Shown here: positions 25,841 through 35,754 of the stretch, piece after piece
Layout: each line of letters opens with the position of its first letter
Numbering within the stretch: the stretch's first letter is position 1
Notes under the pieces: generated by a model
The model's database searches: none
Told to the model about the DNA's origin: nothing
The model's input: the letters and a program-made list of their open reading frames with translations, nothing else
Translations under genes and position numbers: made by a program
Source: Morinoia aosen
Taxonomy: Eukaryota; Arthropoda; Malacostraca; Amphipoda; Talitridae
Length of the DNA stretch: 64,000 bases
NCBI GenBank assembly: GCA_030386875.1
Contig: JASJYW010000026.1
Span: 9,442,246-9,506,245, forward strand
Direction: 5' to 3'

Positions 25841-26159
25841 TGTGCGCCCGCCAGGCATATAAATAGAATCGGCGATGAGACATCGTCGTTCATTAGCGGT
25901 GGTTTGCCGTAGAGGTCGCATTTACAAACAGGAGCGTCGCTGTTCAGTAGCGGAAGCTCGGCTGTCGAGAAAGCATCTGTAGAGATCACAGATGCGCTAT
26001 AGAAGTAACGAGATTACCTTCCGATCTAAAGATTCTCTACCAATTACGAAGCCTGTGTCAATTCTGAAGTAACAATAGAGGATAACCACATTCGGCTGTT
26101 GAGTCACTCCCGAACCTCATTCGCGTTAGTTTCGACCTGATACTGAAAAGGCCGGAACA
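25841..26159 (+). repeat. 5' LTR of copy 2 (319 bp)
   Basis: TGTG...AACA ends. Compared with the 3' LTR it has one extra T (GGCGATGAGAC) and AATAGA where the 3' LTR has AATAAA. Confidence 0.97.
25858..25894 (+). promoter_or_regulatory. Core promoter in the 5' LTR: TATA box and initiator-like site
   Basis: TATAAA lies at 25858-25863, only 17 bp into the LTR, and an arthropod-type initiator TTCATT (25889-25894) follows about 30 bp later. This would put the transcription start near 25892 and make U3 only about 50 bp. Conserved in the LTRs of copies 3 and 4. Start position is inferred. Confidence 0.6.
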
Positions 26160-26163
26160 TATT

Positions 26164-26182
26164 TGGTGGCCCGTGTATGGGG
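26164..26182 (+). other. Primer-binding site region of copy 2
   Basis: Four bases after the LTR the sequence reads TGGTGGCCCGTGTATGGGG. Copies 3 and 4 (right end) read TGGTGCCCGTGTATGGGG. The first bases are compatible with a tRNA CCA end and roughly resemble Lys-type sites, but no tRNA can be assigned by eye. Confidence 0.55.
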
Positions 26183-26519
26183 AGCCACATTAAAGATATC
26201 CACATTGCCACATTGCCCATTTGAAGAAGAAAGATATCAAGAATTGATCTTTAGTTCTGCTGATCCGTGATTTTAAATGTGAGGAGTGTCATCCTGTTTG
26301 GAGTAACGTCGCATAGTTATCACATTACTTCAGAGCATCGAGAAAAGGAAGAAAGACGTCAGCGCAGAAAATCGAAGTTCTTTCCAAGAAACTCTTTGAG
26401 AAAGAAACTCTTCGAGAAAGAAACTCTTCGAGGGAAGAAAAAATCGAAAATTTACACGCTGCGCAGTCTTCACCAGTCTGGAGCATCGCTACTCAAAGGA
26501 GAAGATGAAGTGAAGGGTC

Positions 26520-26539
26520 CAGACCAACAACCTGGTCTG
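26520..26539 (+). promoter_or_regulatory. Conserved leader hairpin
   Basis: CAGACCA-ACAACC-TGGTCTG is a perfect 7-bp stem with a 6-base loop. It is present unchanged in copy 3 (57519-57538) and lost in copies 1 and 4. Its place in the leader fits a packaging or dimerisation element; this is only inference. Confidence 0.4.
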
Positions 26540-27081
26540 TCGACGAGATCTACGCATTTACGCACCGTCATCTGCAGCGAGAAGATCTACGAGGTCTACG
26601 CATCGCCAAAATTTTGTTCAACGTCACCAACTAGCTTCACATAGCGAGATGAGTATACGCCGATAATGTTTGCTTGCAAATTAAATAAGCATGCGCTCAA
26701 CTTAATGATTATACGTCATCAATATAAAATTGATGAGTAGGAAGTTAAGCACTGAGCAGCATAGGAATTGCAAAGGCGCAGTAAGCAAGCTGATTCCTGG
26801 TAGCGGGAGAGCGAGCAGCATAGGCATTGCGAAAGCGCAGTAAGCAAGCTGATTCCCGGGAGTGGGAGAGCGAGCGTGTACGCGGAAACGTTGTGTGGAG
26901 AGGTAGTCCATTGTTCTCTAGAACCAATTGAAGGAAGTTGTTGCTATTGTTCACGGGCCCATTGTTCCCTGGCACATAAGAGTAAGCTGGAGCGGCTTGC
27001 TCTGTTCAGTTGCTGCCGACCTTCACGAGCTTTGACTTTTTGACTTTGTGTGCTGGATTAGCCTGGTTTAAGTCCACTGAA

Positions 27082-27090
27082 AATGTGAGT
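27082..27090 (+). promoter_or_regulatory. Putative 5' splice donor before gag, copy 2
   Basis: AAT|GTGAGT, conserved in all four copies about 120 bp before gag. It would pair with the acceptor-like site at 33575-33585 to produce a short RNA for the 3' ORFs. RNA evidence is needed. Confidence 0.42.
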
Positions 27091-27208
27091 TAAAATTTTT
27101 ATTGTATGTAGAATATTATCATTTGCATGTAGAAAATTTTATTGTGTGTAGAACGTTTTTCTTTTAATGGAAATTGGAGGTTTAAGAATATAAGAAAATT
27201 GAGTGTTT

Positions 27209-28692
27209 ATGTCGGACAGATGATTCTGACGGATACGAGCATATAAGAACCATTCCGTACTTGACTAGCTTTGGTAGGTTATCAGTCCCTGTTTTTAGAT
27301 TATCAATTCCTCAAATACCTACCACCATGGCGACCACCACCACTGTCACCCCTGTTACGAGCGCAGCCATTACCACAGTTAGCTCTGTAACTAGTACAGT
27401 TACCGCTGTGACGACTTCTATTGTCAGTCCGATACCTAGTGTTGTAATTGCTGGGCAGGATCTGCCGCAGTACCGAGGTAGAAAACGAAGAAAGGACCCT
27501 GACTTCTTAGAAAATAAGTCACTAGAAACGCATATAAAGAATGTGCGAGCATATTTCAATATGCTGTCAGATAATTCGGAGGAAGCTAAATTAAACCTAT
27601 TATTGCGAACTGCAGACAAGCGGGTGGGCGACTTCAATACGGTCGTAGCCTCCATAATTAGTGAAGGTTATGAATTAAGTTTCGAAGAAGTCGTGCACCT
27701 GTTGGAAAATATCTACGTCTCGAAAGGTGAAAGATCTTTGCACGCGGTCGCCTGTGATCTAAATAACGTACGCTTGAAAAGAAACGATGCATTAGCTAGC
27801 CAGTTCGTGGCTATCCTGTCCAAAATCCGTAAAATTTACCCACAGAATAATGACCAGCCCGGATTGTTCGAACAGAGCCCACCCCTATGTAGTTAAATTG
27901 TCCCGATCCTGTTGCCCTCGATAAGTATGTCGAGAAATACTTTAGTTGTTGCTTTAGCTAATGGCCATCATCAACCCTCTAGTAACAGAAGATTTTTCCA
28001 AAAAACTATTCAATAAACCCTTCAAAGTCGTCGGAAGAGCTTCTTCAGAGAATTGTGACTGTAATTAGGAATTTTCCCGAGGATAAGCAAATATTAGCGA
28101 CTCGATCTGAGAGATCTGTGGAAATCTATTGTGCAGAAGATGACCATTCGTCCGAATCAAACTTTGATGCAGCCTGTGATGAGGCCGAAGTGCATACAAT
28201 GACAAGAGGCGGATTTCAAGGTAGAGGTAGGACGCGTAGGCCCTACTCTAGACCAAACTACCCAAGACCAATTTTCCGTGCTAGGCCTTACGTCAAATCT
28301 TATGTTGGAGACCGGGAATTGGGGGACTCTAGAAGTCCAGGCATTGGAGACAGCTGAAACAAAGCGTTGCTCGAAGTGTTACAATCATGTGTGTGTCTGT
28401 CAAGGACAAAGTGAGTCGGTAACCACTGTGGCTAGGAAACCGACTGATTGGTACAAACCAGGTTCATCTCAGACAGCCACCGAGCATTCACTGCGTGATG
28501 TAGTTTGTTTTCGTTGTAATAAGTTAGGACACTACGCCAGAGATTGTAGATTGTAGGTCCAGAAGAGACTATTTAAACAGACCAGGCAGACCGGATCATG
28601 TCCGTGCGCGGGGACAGTATAAAACTCGTATGTCAGAAAAGGGCCAGGTAGAAACTTACCAAACTAACAGTGGCAATGATTTTTTAGCGTAA
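27209..28692 (+). pseudogene. gag: gag of copy 2, multiply frameshifted
   Basis: The ATG at 27209 matches the Gag start of the other copies (MSD...), but an extra base near 27220 shifts the frame at once. Further lesions relative to copy 3: an extra A near 27832, two extra bases in about 27930-27965, an extra G near 28029, an extra G in a G-run near 28322, and a 7-base duplication (ATTGTAG) near 28550 just after the zinc knuckle. The longest remaining pieces are 27261-27896, 28055-28357 and 28278-28556, the last ending with the CCHC knuckle CFRCNKLGHYARDC. Most lesions are one-base additions in short runs, so some may be assembly errors. Confidence 0.9.
28680..28686 (+). promoter_or_regulatory. 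-1 frameshift slippery site, copy 2
   Basis: GA[T TTT TTA] GCG TAA: the heptamer ends one codon before the gag stop at 28690-28692, and pol is open in the -1 frame from AGC (28686) onward. Confidence 0.78.
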
Positions 28693-31600
28693 ACAGCAGA
28701 GACGATTTCATTTCCGATAGAAATAACGTCAATGGTAAAAATGAAACTACAATAACTAAGTATGACTCTACGGCGACAAATCCCTGTGAACCCGAGGAGA
28801 ATTCTGGTGCTGAAGATTCCCTCGTTAAAAATGTCGAGAGAGTTGATGTGTTAAACATGTCTGGAGATTCCCTCGTTGAAAATGTTGAGATGATAGATCC
28901 ACTAATTAAGTGTGAAAATAGATATGAATCGCTGGGAGAGGCGGAATTAAGTGATGATCTGAACGCTCATGGCACTGATTATGAAAGCCATATCACAACG
29001 AACGTTTGTAAATACGAAGAAGATGAAGAAGTTGAAGTTACAGGACAAAATGAATTATTTGTAATACGAAAAAGTCATAAGCCCATGATTGTGCTTAGAA
29101 AAGATGCAGACCTGTGGAATGCATTGATTGATTCAGGATCAGAGAAATGCCTAGTCAGCTACCACAGAATAAGTGAGATAAGTAATGACGTGAAGCCAAG
29201 TTCTCTGACTATAAAAGGCGTTAACGCTAAAAGTAATGTTGAAGGCGAGGTGGAGCTTGTCCTAAAGTTAAAAAACGGTATAAGTTTAAAGACAAATGCT
29301 TTAATAATTAAAGATGGTATTTACAATTATGACGTCATTATTGGGCGTGATTTATTAGACAAGAACGCCGTTGTAGACTTAAAACAAGGATGTTTAATTA
29401 TCAAAGACGAGAAAATCCCCTTTGCAGAGGTAAAACGACGAAAAAAGAGAAAGACAGAGTGTCTCGAGTATTTAATAGAGAATACTGAGTGTCTCATGGC
29501 AGACACGATTACGTCCAGAGCTAAGAAAAAAGTCCTAAATAAGCTAAGAGAGAAGAGAGAAAACCTCAGGACGAGCAAAGCTGAGAGAGCAGGCGAGGAA
29601 GTAAAAAGGAATGGTAAGAGAGAAAATCAGCCTGTTCGAGGCGTAGTTGCAGTTACCAATTCCCACACAGGGCCAAGGCCGTTAAGAGTGCATACTCGAC
29701 AAGTGGAGATTGCTCCCAATGTAATTTTGAAACATGTTGGACATGTTGGAAAGTGTAAAAATGGAGAATACATAATAAAGAAAGCAACTTTAAAAGAAGG
29801 CATTTGTGTCGCAGAAGCAATTGTGAGAGTTAACAATAGGAGAAAGATTCCGTTGTTGTTAATTAATAGCTCCGACAGAGCGATTGTTTTACCAGAGAAT
29901 GCAATTATAAGTACTTTAGAAAAAGTGGAGAAGGATCATGTTGAATCCGAAGTTTACTTGTCAGATGTACAAGGAGAATTAAAGGGAGGATTGAGTACCT
30001 TTGTGCAGGCAACGAGTGTTGTTCAGGACAGTCATTTAGATGTCGAGAAGAAAGACACTAATAGTAAATCTGTCGGGATCACAGGAGTTGTCGACGAAGG
30101 GTACGTTTATGATTCCAAAGAAGTAGCCCGTGGTCGGCGGAAATTAAATAATGATGATATCAAGTGTAACGATGACGAAATGAAGCCTGAATTGCTGAGT
30201 TTGTTGAATGAATTCAGAGACGTTATTACTATAGACAATGAATCGATCTCAGCTGCTGCGATTAAACCATACAAAATACGTTTTAAACCTAACGTGGATG
30301 TCGTAAATGTCCCTCCCTATCGTATTGCCCACCGTTACATGGAAGACTTGAAAGTCGTTAACGAAAAAATGTTAGACGACGGAATTATTAGACCATCGAT
30401 TTCAGCTTATAATTCACCGATAATTGTAGTTCATAAGAAAGATGGAACTATACGTCCGGTAGTTGACTTTCGCAAAGTAAATGAGGTAATTCATGAAGAA
30501 TCATTCCCGCTGCCGCGCGTGGACGAGATTCTCTATAGTTTAAATGGTCAAAAATACTTTTCGAAATTAGATCTTAGGTCGGGATATCATAATATTACAC
30601 TGACCGATGAGAGTAAAGAAATAACCGCATTTACAGTTGGTAGTAGAAAATACGAGTTCAATCGCTTACCATTCGGTTTAAAAACCTCACCTGCATATTT
30701 CCAGTCAGTAATGACACAAACGCTATCTCCTGTTCTAGGAAAACTATCTTTCGTCTTTATGGACGACGTGCTCATATTTTCTAAGGAAAAGGCACAGCAT
30801 CTTGCCGATATAAAAGTTGTACTTGAACTATTAAGAAACGCTAGATTGTCAATCAAAACAGAAAAATGTGAGTTCTTTAGGAACGAGATTGAATATCTAG
30901 GACATTCCATTAGTGGAATGGGAACCAGAAGCACCGGTACTGACAAAGTAAAGAATTTAGAAATTCCTAAGAATGTGAAACAGTTACAACAATTCCTAGG
31001 TCTAGTAAATTTCTTTCGTAGGTACATAAAAAATTTTGCGAGTATCGCAAGCCCGCTCTATAATCTTCTGAAGAAAAATGTTGAATTCAATTGGTCTAAG
31101 GTTTGTCAAAACGCTTTTGAAAAACTAAAGGACGAACTATGTGAACATACAATCTTGAGTCACCCAAACTTCGATCAAAATTTTCATCTAATTTGTGATG
31201 CATCAAACGTCGACATAGGAGCTGTTTTACTCCAATCATCTACTGATAAAGTTCGAAACATGAGACCTGTCGCATTTTTTTCTAAAACGTTGAATTCCAC
31301 CCAACGAAGATACTCAACAACTAAAAAGGAGATGTTTGCTATAGTTGAAGCGTTGAAGTACTTTAAATATCTTGTTTTAGGCTATGATCTGGTCATTTAC
31401 ACCGATCATAAGCCTTTAGTTCCTTTATTTTCAAAGAAATTGCCTGAAGATAACACGCTCGCTAGATGGAGTATTCATGTGCAAGCTTTTGATGCCAAAC
31501 TAAAGTATTTTTCTGGGAAAGCGAATAGTGCCGCCGATGCATTAAGTAGACTAAATCATGACAAAAACCCCTTAACAGAAAGAGAACTATTAGAGTGTTC

Positions 31601-33098
31601 TGAATTAACCCCGGATGTAGAGACTTTTCCCGTTGTAACCAGGCTGCAAGCCGCTGCTGCGGGTAACAAATGTAACAAGCCCGTGACTGAGGAAGAGTTC
31701 GAGGAGACAATGCCAGGAAGTAAGGACGGAAGAAACAACGACAGTACTGCTGAACAACAGACAGAACCCAGACGTGAACCCAGTGACTTTAATAGCAGAC
31801 AGAAAACGAGCTTATGCAGACTGGATAAAGTTAACACGACTACAGACCATTCAAGTATTAACGACAACTGGTCGTTAGACGAATTTAAACGTGAACAAGA
31901 TAGTGATCCCTTTTGTTCTGAAACATAGGATGCCCTAGAGAATGCAACAAAAGTTAATAATACTGACATGAATGAATTTCTGATTATGAATGACATTTTG
32001 TATAAAAGACGAAGAATTAACAACAGACCCAGCACCATTCTGACTATTGTGGTCCCGTATACTCTGCTACACAAGACAATTCTATTCATCCATAATTTGT
32101 CCCATACAGATTTGAATCATAACTTGTTTAAGTTTAAATTAAAGTATTTTCATCCGTACGAACGGACAATTACACGCAAAATTGTTGAATCTTGTGACAT
32201 CTGTAAGATTCTAAAATCACGAATACCGACGCCGATTAAAATTCTAAATGCTCCAATTGGAACACGATGTTTTCAAACGGTCAGCATGGACTTCTACGGT
32301 CCATTAACAATGACAGACAATGGGAACAAATATATTCTTGTCATTATCGACCTATTTTCCCGTTTTGTTAAATTATATTCGACTAGTGACCGATGTACAG
32401 AGACTGTTACAGATTGTCTATGGAATTTTTGCTGTTTGTTCGGTACCCCGGACGTGTTGTTATCCGACAATGCTGTAGAATTTAAATCATCTAATGTGGG
32501 AAATTTCACAAAAGGACTTTCTATCTTGAAAAAGGAAGTTCTGGCTTATTCCCCTTTTTCTAATGGTATTGTTGAGCGATGTAATGGAAAAATTCGACAC
32601 CTGCTCAAGTTATATCTAAATTTTCTTACTCATAATGAGTGGGATAGATTATTGGATATTGTGGAGAATTCGATTAACAATAGTTTTAACGAAACTCTAG
32701 GCGATACACCCGCATACACGGTTTTCGGTAGAGATACGTGTGTGTATATCAGTTCTACTAATTTAGAAGACTTCGATGTTGCGACTACATATGAAAATGT
32801 TCACAAACAAAAATTTACCGAGTCATCTATTGTAGTGAACAATATTAGAAATGCGATCATTAACGCCACAATCGAAAGAACTGCCTATAGAAATATGAAA
32901 CGTCGCGATAAAAATTTAAAAGTGACGGACCGTGTACTAGTAAAAAATCATGCCAAAAAACACAAATTACAGCTAAATTTCTTAGGACCAGGTATCATTG
33001 AAAGGATAGGCAAAAATTATGCAGATATTAAGATCGGTAACAAGATTATCCGATCGAACTTAAACTATGTACTGCCTCTAGATAAGTTAAAGAGGTGA
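28687..33098 (+). pseudogene. pol: pol of copy 2: protease, reverse transcriptase, RNase H, integrase, with one in-frame stop
   Basis: One continuous frame of about 1,470 codons broken only by TAG at 31926-31928, between RNase H and integrase. Domains in order: protease (DSG at 29130); reverse transcriptase (catalytic Asp in LDLRSGYHN at 30570, FMDD at 30756-30767); RNase H (FHLICDAS Asp at 31197, YTDHKPL Asp at 31404); zinc-binding N-terminal integrase (HNLSHTDLNH...CDIC); integrase core D,D35E (Asp 32289, Asp 32466, Glu 32574); and a C-terminal GPY/F-like segment (LGPGIIERIG). No chromodomain follows. It copies element RNA into DNA and inserts it. Expected as a Gag-Pol fusion through frameshifting, so it needs no start codon of its own. 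Confidence 0.95.
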
Positions 33099-33159
33099 AA
33101 TTGTCAACCTAGTTTGTAATTGTTCATTCTCAAATATTCCGAATTTGCCATTCCATATA

Positions 33160-33235
33160 TGCGTTCTATGAGTTTTTAGCTTATAAGTGCGTTCTATGAG
33201 TTTCTAGCTTGTAAGAGCGTTCTATGAGTTTCTTT
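33160..33235 (+). repeat. 28-bp direct repeat, about 2.7 units, after pol of copy 2
   Basis: Units begin GCGTTCTATGAGTTT and include TAGCTT(A/G)TAAG; the third is incomplete. Copy 3 has a related pair near 50.88-50.94 kb. Confidence 0.8.
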
Positions 33236-33574
33236 CAAGATTTTATGTATGTCTTGCGTTAGGAAATATTTTGTTGCGAAACACCTTCAGAAGAGATGTT
33301 GAGCTTAGGATGTTGACATACTGTTATTGAGTCATCAAAGTTGTGTTCGTCAAGCCGTCAGCTAGAGTTGATAAACTGAGATGCAATCTTGGAAATGTCA
33401 ACACGAGAGTGCGAGCGCGAAGCCGCGAGATCTGCGCTTCTGCCGCAAATTGTTTAGCAACAATGCTAGGCAGTGTAGTTGAAATGAATGTGTCTTAATG
33501 AGAATGAAGCGTTGCCTTATTATGAAACGACAATTGCTTACTTAAACTTGTGGCCATGCTAATTTCCTGTGTCG

Positions 33575-33585
33575 TATCCTTTCAG
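33575..33585 (+). promoter_or_regulatory. Putative 3' splice acceptor before ORF3, copy 2
   Basis: GTATCCTTTCAG| matches a pyrimidine tract plus CAG, and is identical in copy 3 (50520-50531). No ATG occurs between it and the ORF3 ATG at 33684. A second acceptor-like GCTGTTAG lies just before ORF4 (about 34050-34055). Inferred. Confidence 0.42.
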
Positions 33586-33683
33586 ATTCCTTGGGCGACT
33601 CCTGAACAATTCCAGAACATTGCACATTCCGACTCACAAGATACACTTGTTTAATTCCAATAATAATTCCCTCATAAACCCCG

Positions 33684-33908
33684 ATGTGTAGCGGGGGACA
33701 CGGTCAACTCTGGCGGCCGCAGGAAACAACGATAGTTTTCGGAATCAGGGTACCGAAAGAAGTATTGCAAGAAGCCTACTGCAACTTCACGGTGTTCCTG
33801 AACCTCGATTCCCCGTTGCGTACTCGAATTCAAGTGTATGAATCCAGAGAACACGTCGAACTCGTGTTCATAATCAGAATCGCTGCATTCCCAGCGAACA
33901 TCCAGTGA
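33684..33908 (+). CDS. ORF3, 74-residue protein of unknown function, copy 2
   Basis: Starts at ATG 33684 and is intact, as is its homologue in copy 3 (50197-50421). The N-terminus is MCSGGHGQLWRPQE, followed by alternating hydrophobic/polar stretches that look beta-rich (TIVFGI, FTVFLNL, HVELVFIIRI). There is no signal peptide or obvious membrane segment, and I do not recognise the family. Between the two copies I count about five amino-acid-changing and one silent difference, so protein-level selection is not demonstrated. It is the first ATG-led ORF after the acceptor-like site. It could be a genuine accessory gene or a conserved non-coding stretch that happens to be open. Confidence 0.5.
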   Translation: MCSGGHGQLWRPQETTIVFGIRVPKEVLQEAYCNFTVFLNLDSPLRTRIQVYESREHVELVFIIRIAAFPANIQ

Positions 33909-34013
33909 AGAATTAGGTTTTCTACATCAACGTGGTGCGCAGGGATAGGGGGGCGTGCTCAACTGTACACATTAACCAACAATACTGTTGATTTTTAAAT
34001 TTATAATCTATTT

Positions 34014-34052
34014 ATCACATTTATGTGATTAAAATTAATCACAATTTTAATC
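34014..34052 (+). promoter_or_regulatory. Overlapping inverted repeats just upstream of ORF4
   Basis: ATCACAT-TT-ATGTGAT (34014-34029) overlaps GATTAAAATT-AATCAC-AATTTTAATC (34027-34052, perfect 10-bp arms). Both are kept in copy 3, where one changed base leaves a G-T wobble. They could form alternative RNA hairpins ahead of ORF4. Confidence 0.45.
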
Positions 34053-34085
34053 CCCGCGCTGTTAGTCGCTTTGTTGCCCGCTAAA

Positions 34086-34412
34086 ATGGGAAACAAGGTG
34101 TCCAATCTTAATGTTGACACCATTTTAACTGCCATTAAGGCAAATAATGGTCAAATATCGGATGAACTAATCCGCCACACAGAGGAGACGAGAGTCGACC
34201 TCATCCCTGACCGATTGAGTGACATAATGTTGCTCCGTTACACAATAATCACAATTATAATTACTGTAATGGTTATTTACATTAAACGAGATCTCAACAA
34301 AGTCATCGGACGACTAAGCGGTGAGGACGTAGCATTGCGTCGATCTGCTTGGAAAGAAATCAGTAATAGTCCTAGGCAAATAGTTGCACTTCCACCTCAA
34401 GTTAGCGCGTAA
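34086..34412 (+). CDS. ORF4, small putatively myristoylated single-pass membrane protein, copy 2
   Basis: 108 residues from ATG 34086 in a good context (AAAATGGG). It begins MGNKVSNLNVD: Gly2 and Ser6 fit the N-myristoylation consensus. An acidic/polar region of about 40 residues follows, then a hydrophobic membrane segment (about residues 48-67, IITIIITVMVIYI core). After it come a Lys/Arg stretch (IKRD) and a basic C-terminal tail. Intact in copies 2 and 3, with about nine silent and four amino-acid-changing differences between them, which suggests purifying selection. I do not recognise a named family. It lies where errantivirus-like elements keep env but is far too short for an envelope glycoprotein; a membrane-targeting or release role is speculation. 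Confidence 0.72.
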   Translation: MGNKVSNLNVDTILTAIKANNGQISDELIRHTEETRVDLIPDRLSDIMLLRYTIITIIITVMVIYIKRDLNKVIGRLSGEDVALRRSAWKEISNSPRQIVALPPQVSA

Positions 34413-35436
34413 CGTTACAACGCTAGACTCCCACATTCTGAATCTGAATACCATAGATCAGAATATCATGTTCTGATTATCCAATCTCCAACGGAGTAGT
34501 AACATTCCATGTCTTAGTTTAATTCTATTTTATACGGAAAAAAATCTCTATTATATACGGATAATGTGTTCTATTTTATAGATTATTTTGTTCATGTATT
34601 CACGTCACGTGAAATATTGAGACGAAGTATTATATTGCGAATAAAAAAACCAAATTGCACGCTTGTAGTTTAATTGAATTGAACTATGTTAATTTAAATC
34701 GTAGGACGATTTGAATCCTATTCTACTTTTACCTTGCCAATTGTGGTAATGTAATGTATTGTTTTGCGCATTTAAACCTCTTTTCTATATTTTTATGTAA
34801 CATAGTCTTATGATGGATTTTTCCTTCTTTATTTCCAATTGCATTGAAAATTTTGTTCTCGAAATATGTTAATATGTTAATCCAAAATAAAAATTTTGTT
34901 CTCGATCTGACGGTAGGTGTCCAGTTTGTTCCAGAAAGTGTACCTTATGGAAAGGATTTATTAAGTACGCGTTTTGATGTTTGATTTTGATATTTTGATA
35001 TGTTAATAAAATTTTGTGGTGTATCCATTTGTATCCGAAATATCTGGAGTATCCAAGAATTCTAAGAATCAATTGATAAATAACTTGATAATGAATAAAC
35101 AAATTGTTTGAGCTAAGTGCGTAGAGTGATTATTTGGTTGATTTTGGGTAATAAACCTAGTATTGAATTGACACTAAAATATAATATTGACACTAAAAAT
35201 AATGTTTACCAAGATGTAGGATTACCGTTGAAATTTGTTTATGATGACAGCAAAGGCCATACCTGCCTACCTCCGTTCATAATTCGGAAGCAATTTTGTC
35301 GTACGTTCTGATCTGTGTAATTAACTTGACGAGTTGTAAGATTTATTGATCGTCAAAGGATAATCAATGTGATTGATTGACGTTTTAAAAATATTTTTAT
35401 TGTAATAAAAAATTTTTGTGCTTGGGGGGTCCTAGA
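34413..35436 (+). other. 3' non-coding region of copy 2, with G-run near the 3' LTR
   Basis: AT-rich, about 1 kb. An antisense ORF (34869-35102) also exists in copy 3, but I do not accept it as a gene. The run GGGGGG (35424-35429), 7 bp before the LTR, is the likely polypurine plus-strand primer region; copy 3 has GGGGGGAG at the matching place. Confidence 0.6.
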
Positions 35437-35754
35437 TGTGCGCCCGCCAGGCATATAAATAGAATCGGCGAGAGACATCGTCGTTCATTAGCGGTGGTTT
35501 GCCGTAGAGGTCGCATTTACAAACAGGAGCGTCGCTGTTCAGTAGCGGAAGCTCGGCTGTCGAGAAAGCATCTGTAGAGATCACAGATGCGCTATAGAAG
35601 TAACGAGATTACCTTCCGATCTAAAGATTCTCTACCAATTACGAAGCCTGTGTCAATTCTGAAGTAACAATAAAGGATAACCACATTCGGCTGTTGAGTC
35701 ACTCCCGAACCTCATTCGCGTTAGTTTCGACCTGATACTGAAAAGGCCGGAACA
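35437..35754 (+). repeat. 3' LTR of copy 2 (318 bp)
   Basis: TGTG...AACA ends, followed at once by the CGGC target duplication. It contains AATAAA at 35669-35674, the likely polyadenylation signal, which is AATAGA in the 5' LTR. Confidence 0.97.

Larger units (their letters stand above)
26183..27208 (+). other. Leader of copy 2
   Basis: About 1 kb with no ATG-initiated gene I can support. A reading frame at 26267-26644 has a relative in copy 3, but it starts with GTG, has no ATG upstream, and is highly charged. The leader holds a perfect 7-bp hairpin (26520-26539) and a conserved splice-donor-like site (27085). Confidence 0.65.
25841..35754 (+). mobile_element. Ty3/gypsy-type LTR retrotransposon, copy 2, full length (9.9 kb)
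   Basis: Structure: 5' LTR, primer-binding site, leader, gag, pol in the -1 frame, two small 3' ORFs, a G-run before the 3' LTR, and a 4-bp target duplication. The two LTRs differ by one indel and one substitution over about 319 bp, so insertion is recent. Despite this, gag has at least six frame-disrupting lesions and pol one in-frame stop. No chromodomain or clear envelope protein is seen. Confidence 0.97.

Noticed and set aside
26267..26644. Leader ORF of copy 2 (and 57441-57761 in copy 3), highly charged product
   Set aside because: It starts with GTG and has no ATG in the right place; the C-terminal parts differ by frame. Most likely non-coding leader.
34071..34085. Upstream start of ORF4 giving MLPAK before MGNK
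   Set aside because: The codon at 34071 is TTG; the first ATG is 34086, which also creates the conserved myristoylation signal.
33684..34412. ORF3 plus ORF4 as an envelope glycoprotein
   Set aside because: Too short, and there is no signal peptide, furin site, fusion peptide or glycosylated ectodomain.
34869..35102. Antisense 77-codon ORF in the 3' region, also in copy 3 (48996-49229)
   Set aside because: It is on the strand opposite to the element and differs by only a few bases between very similar copies, so openness is not informative.
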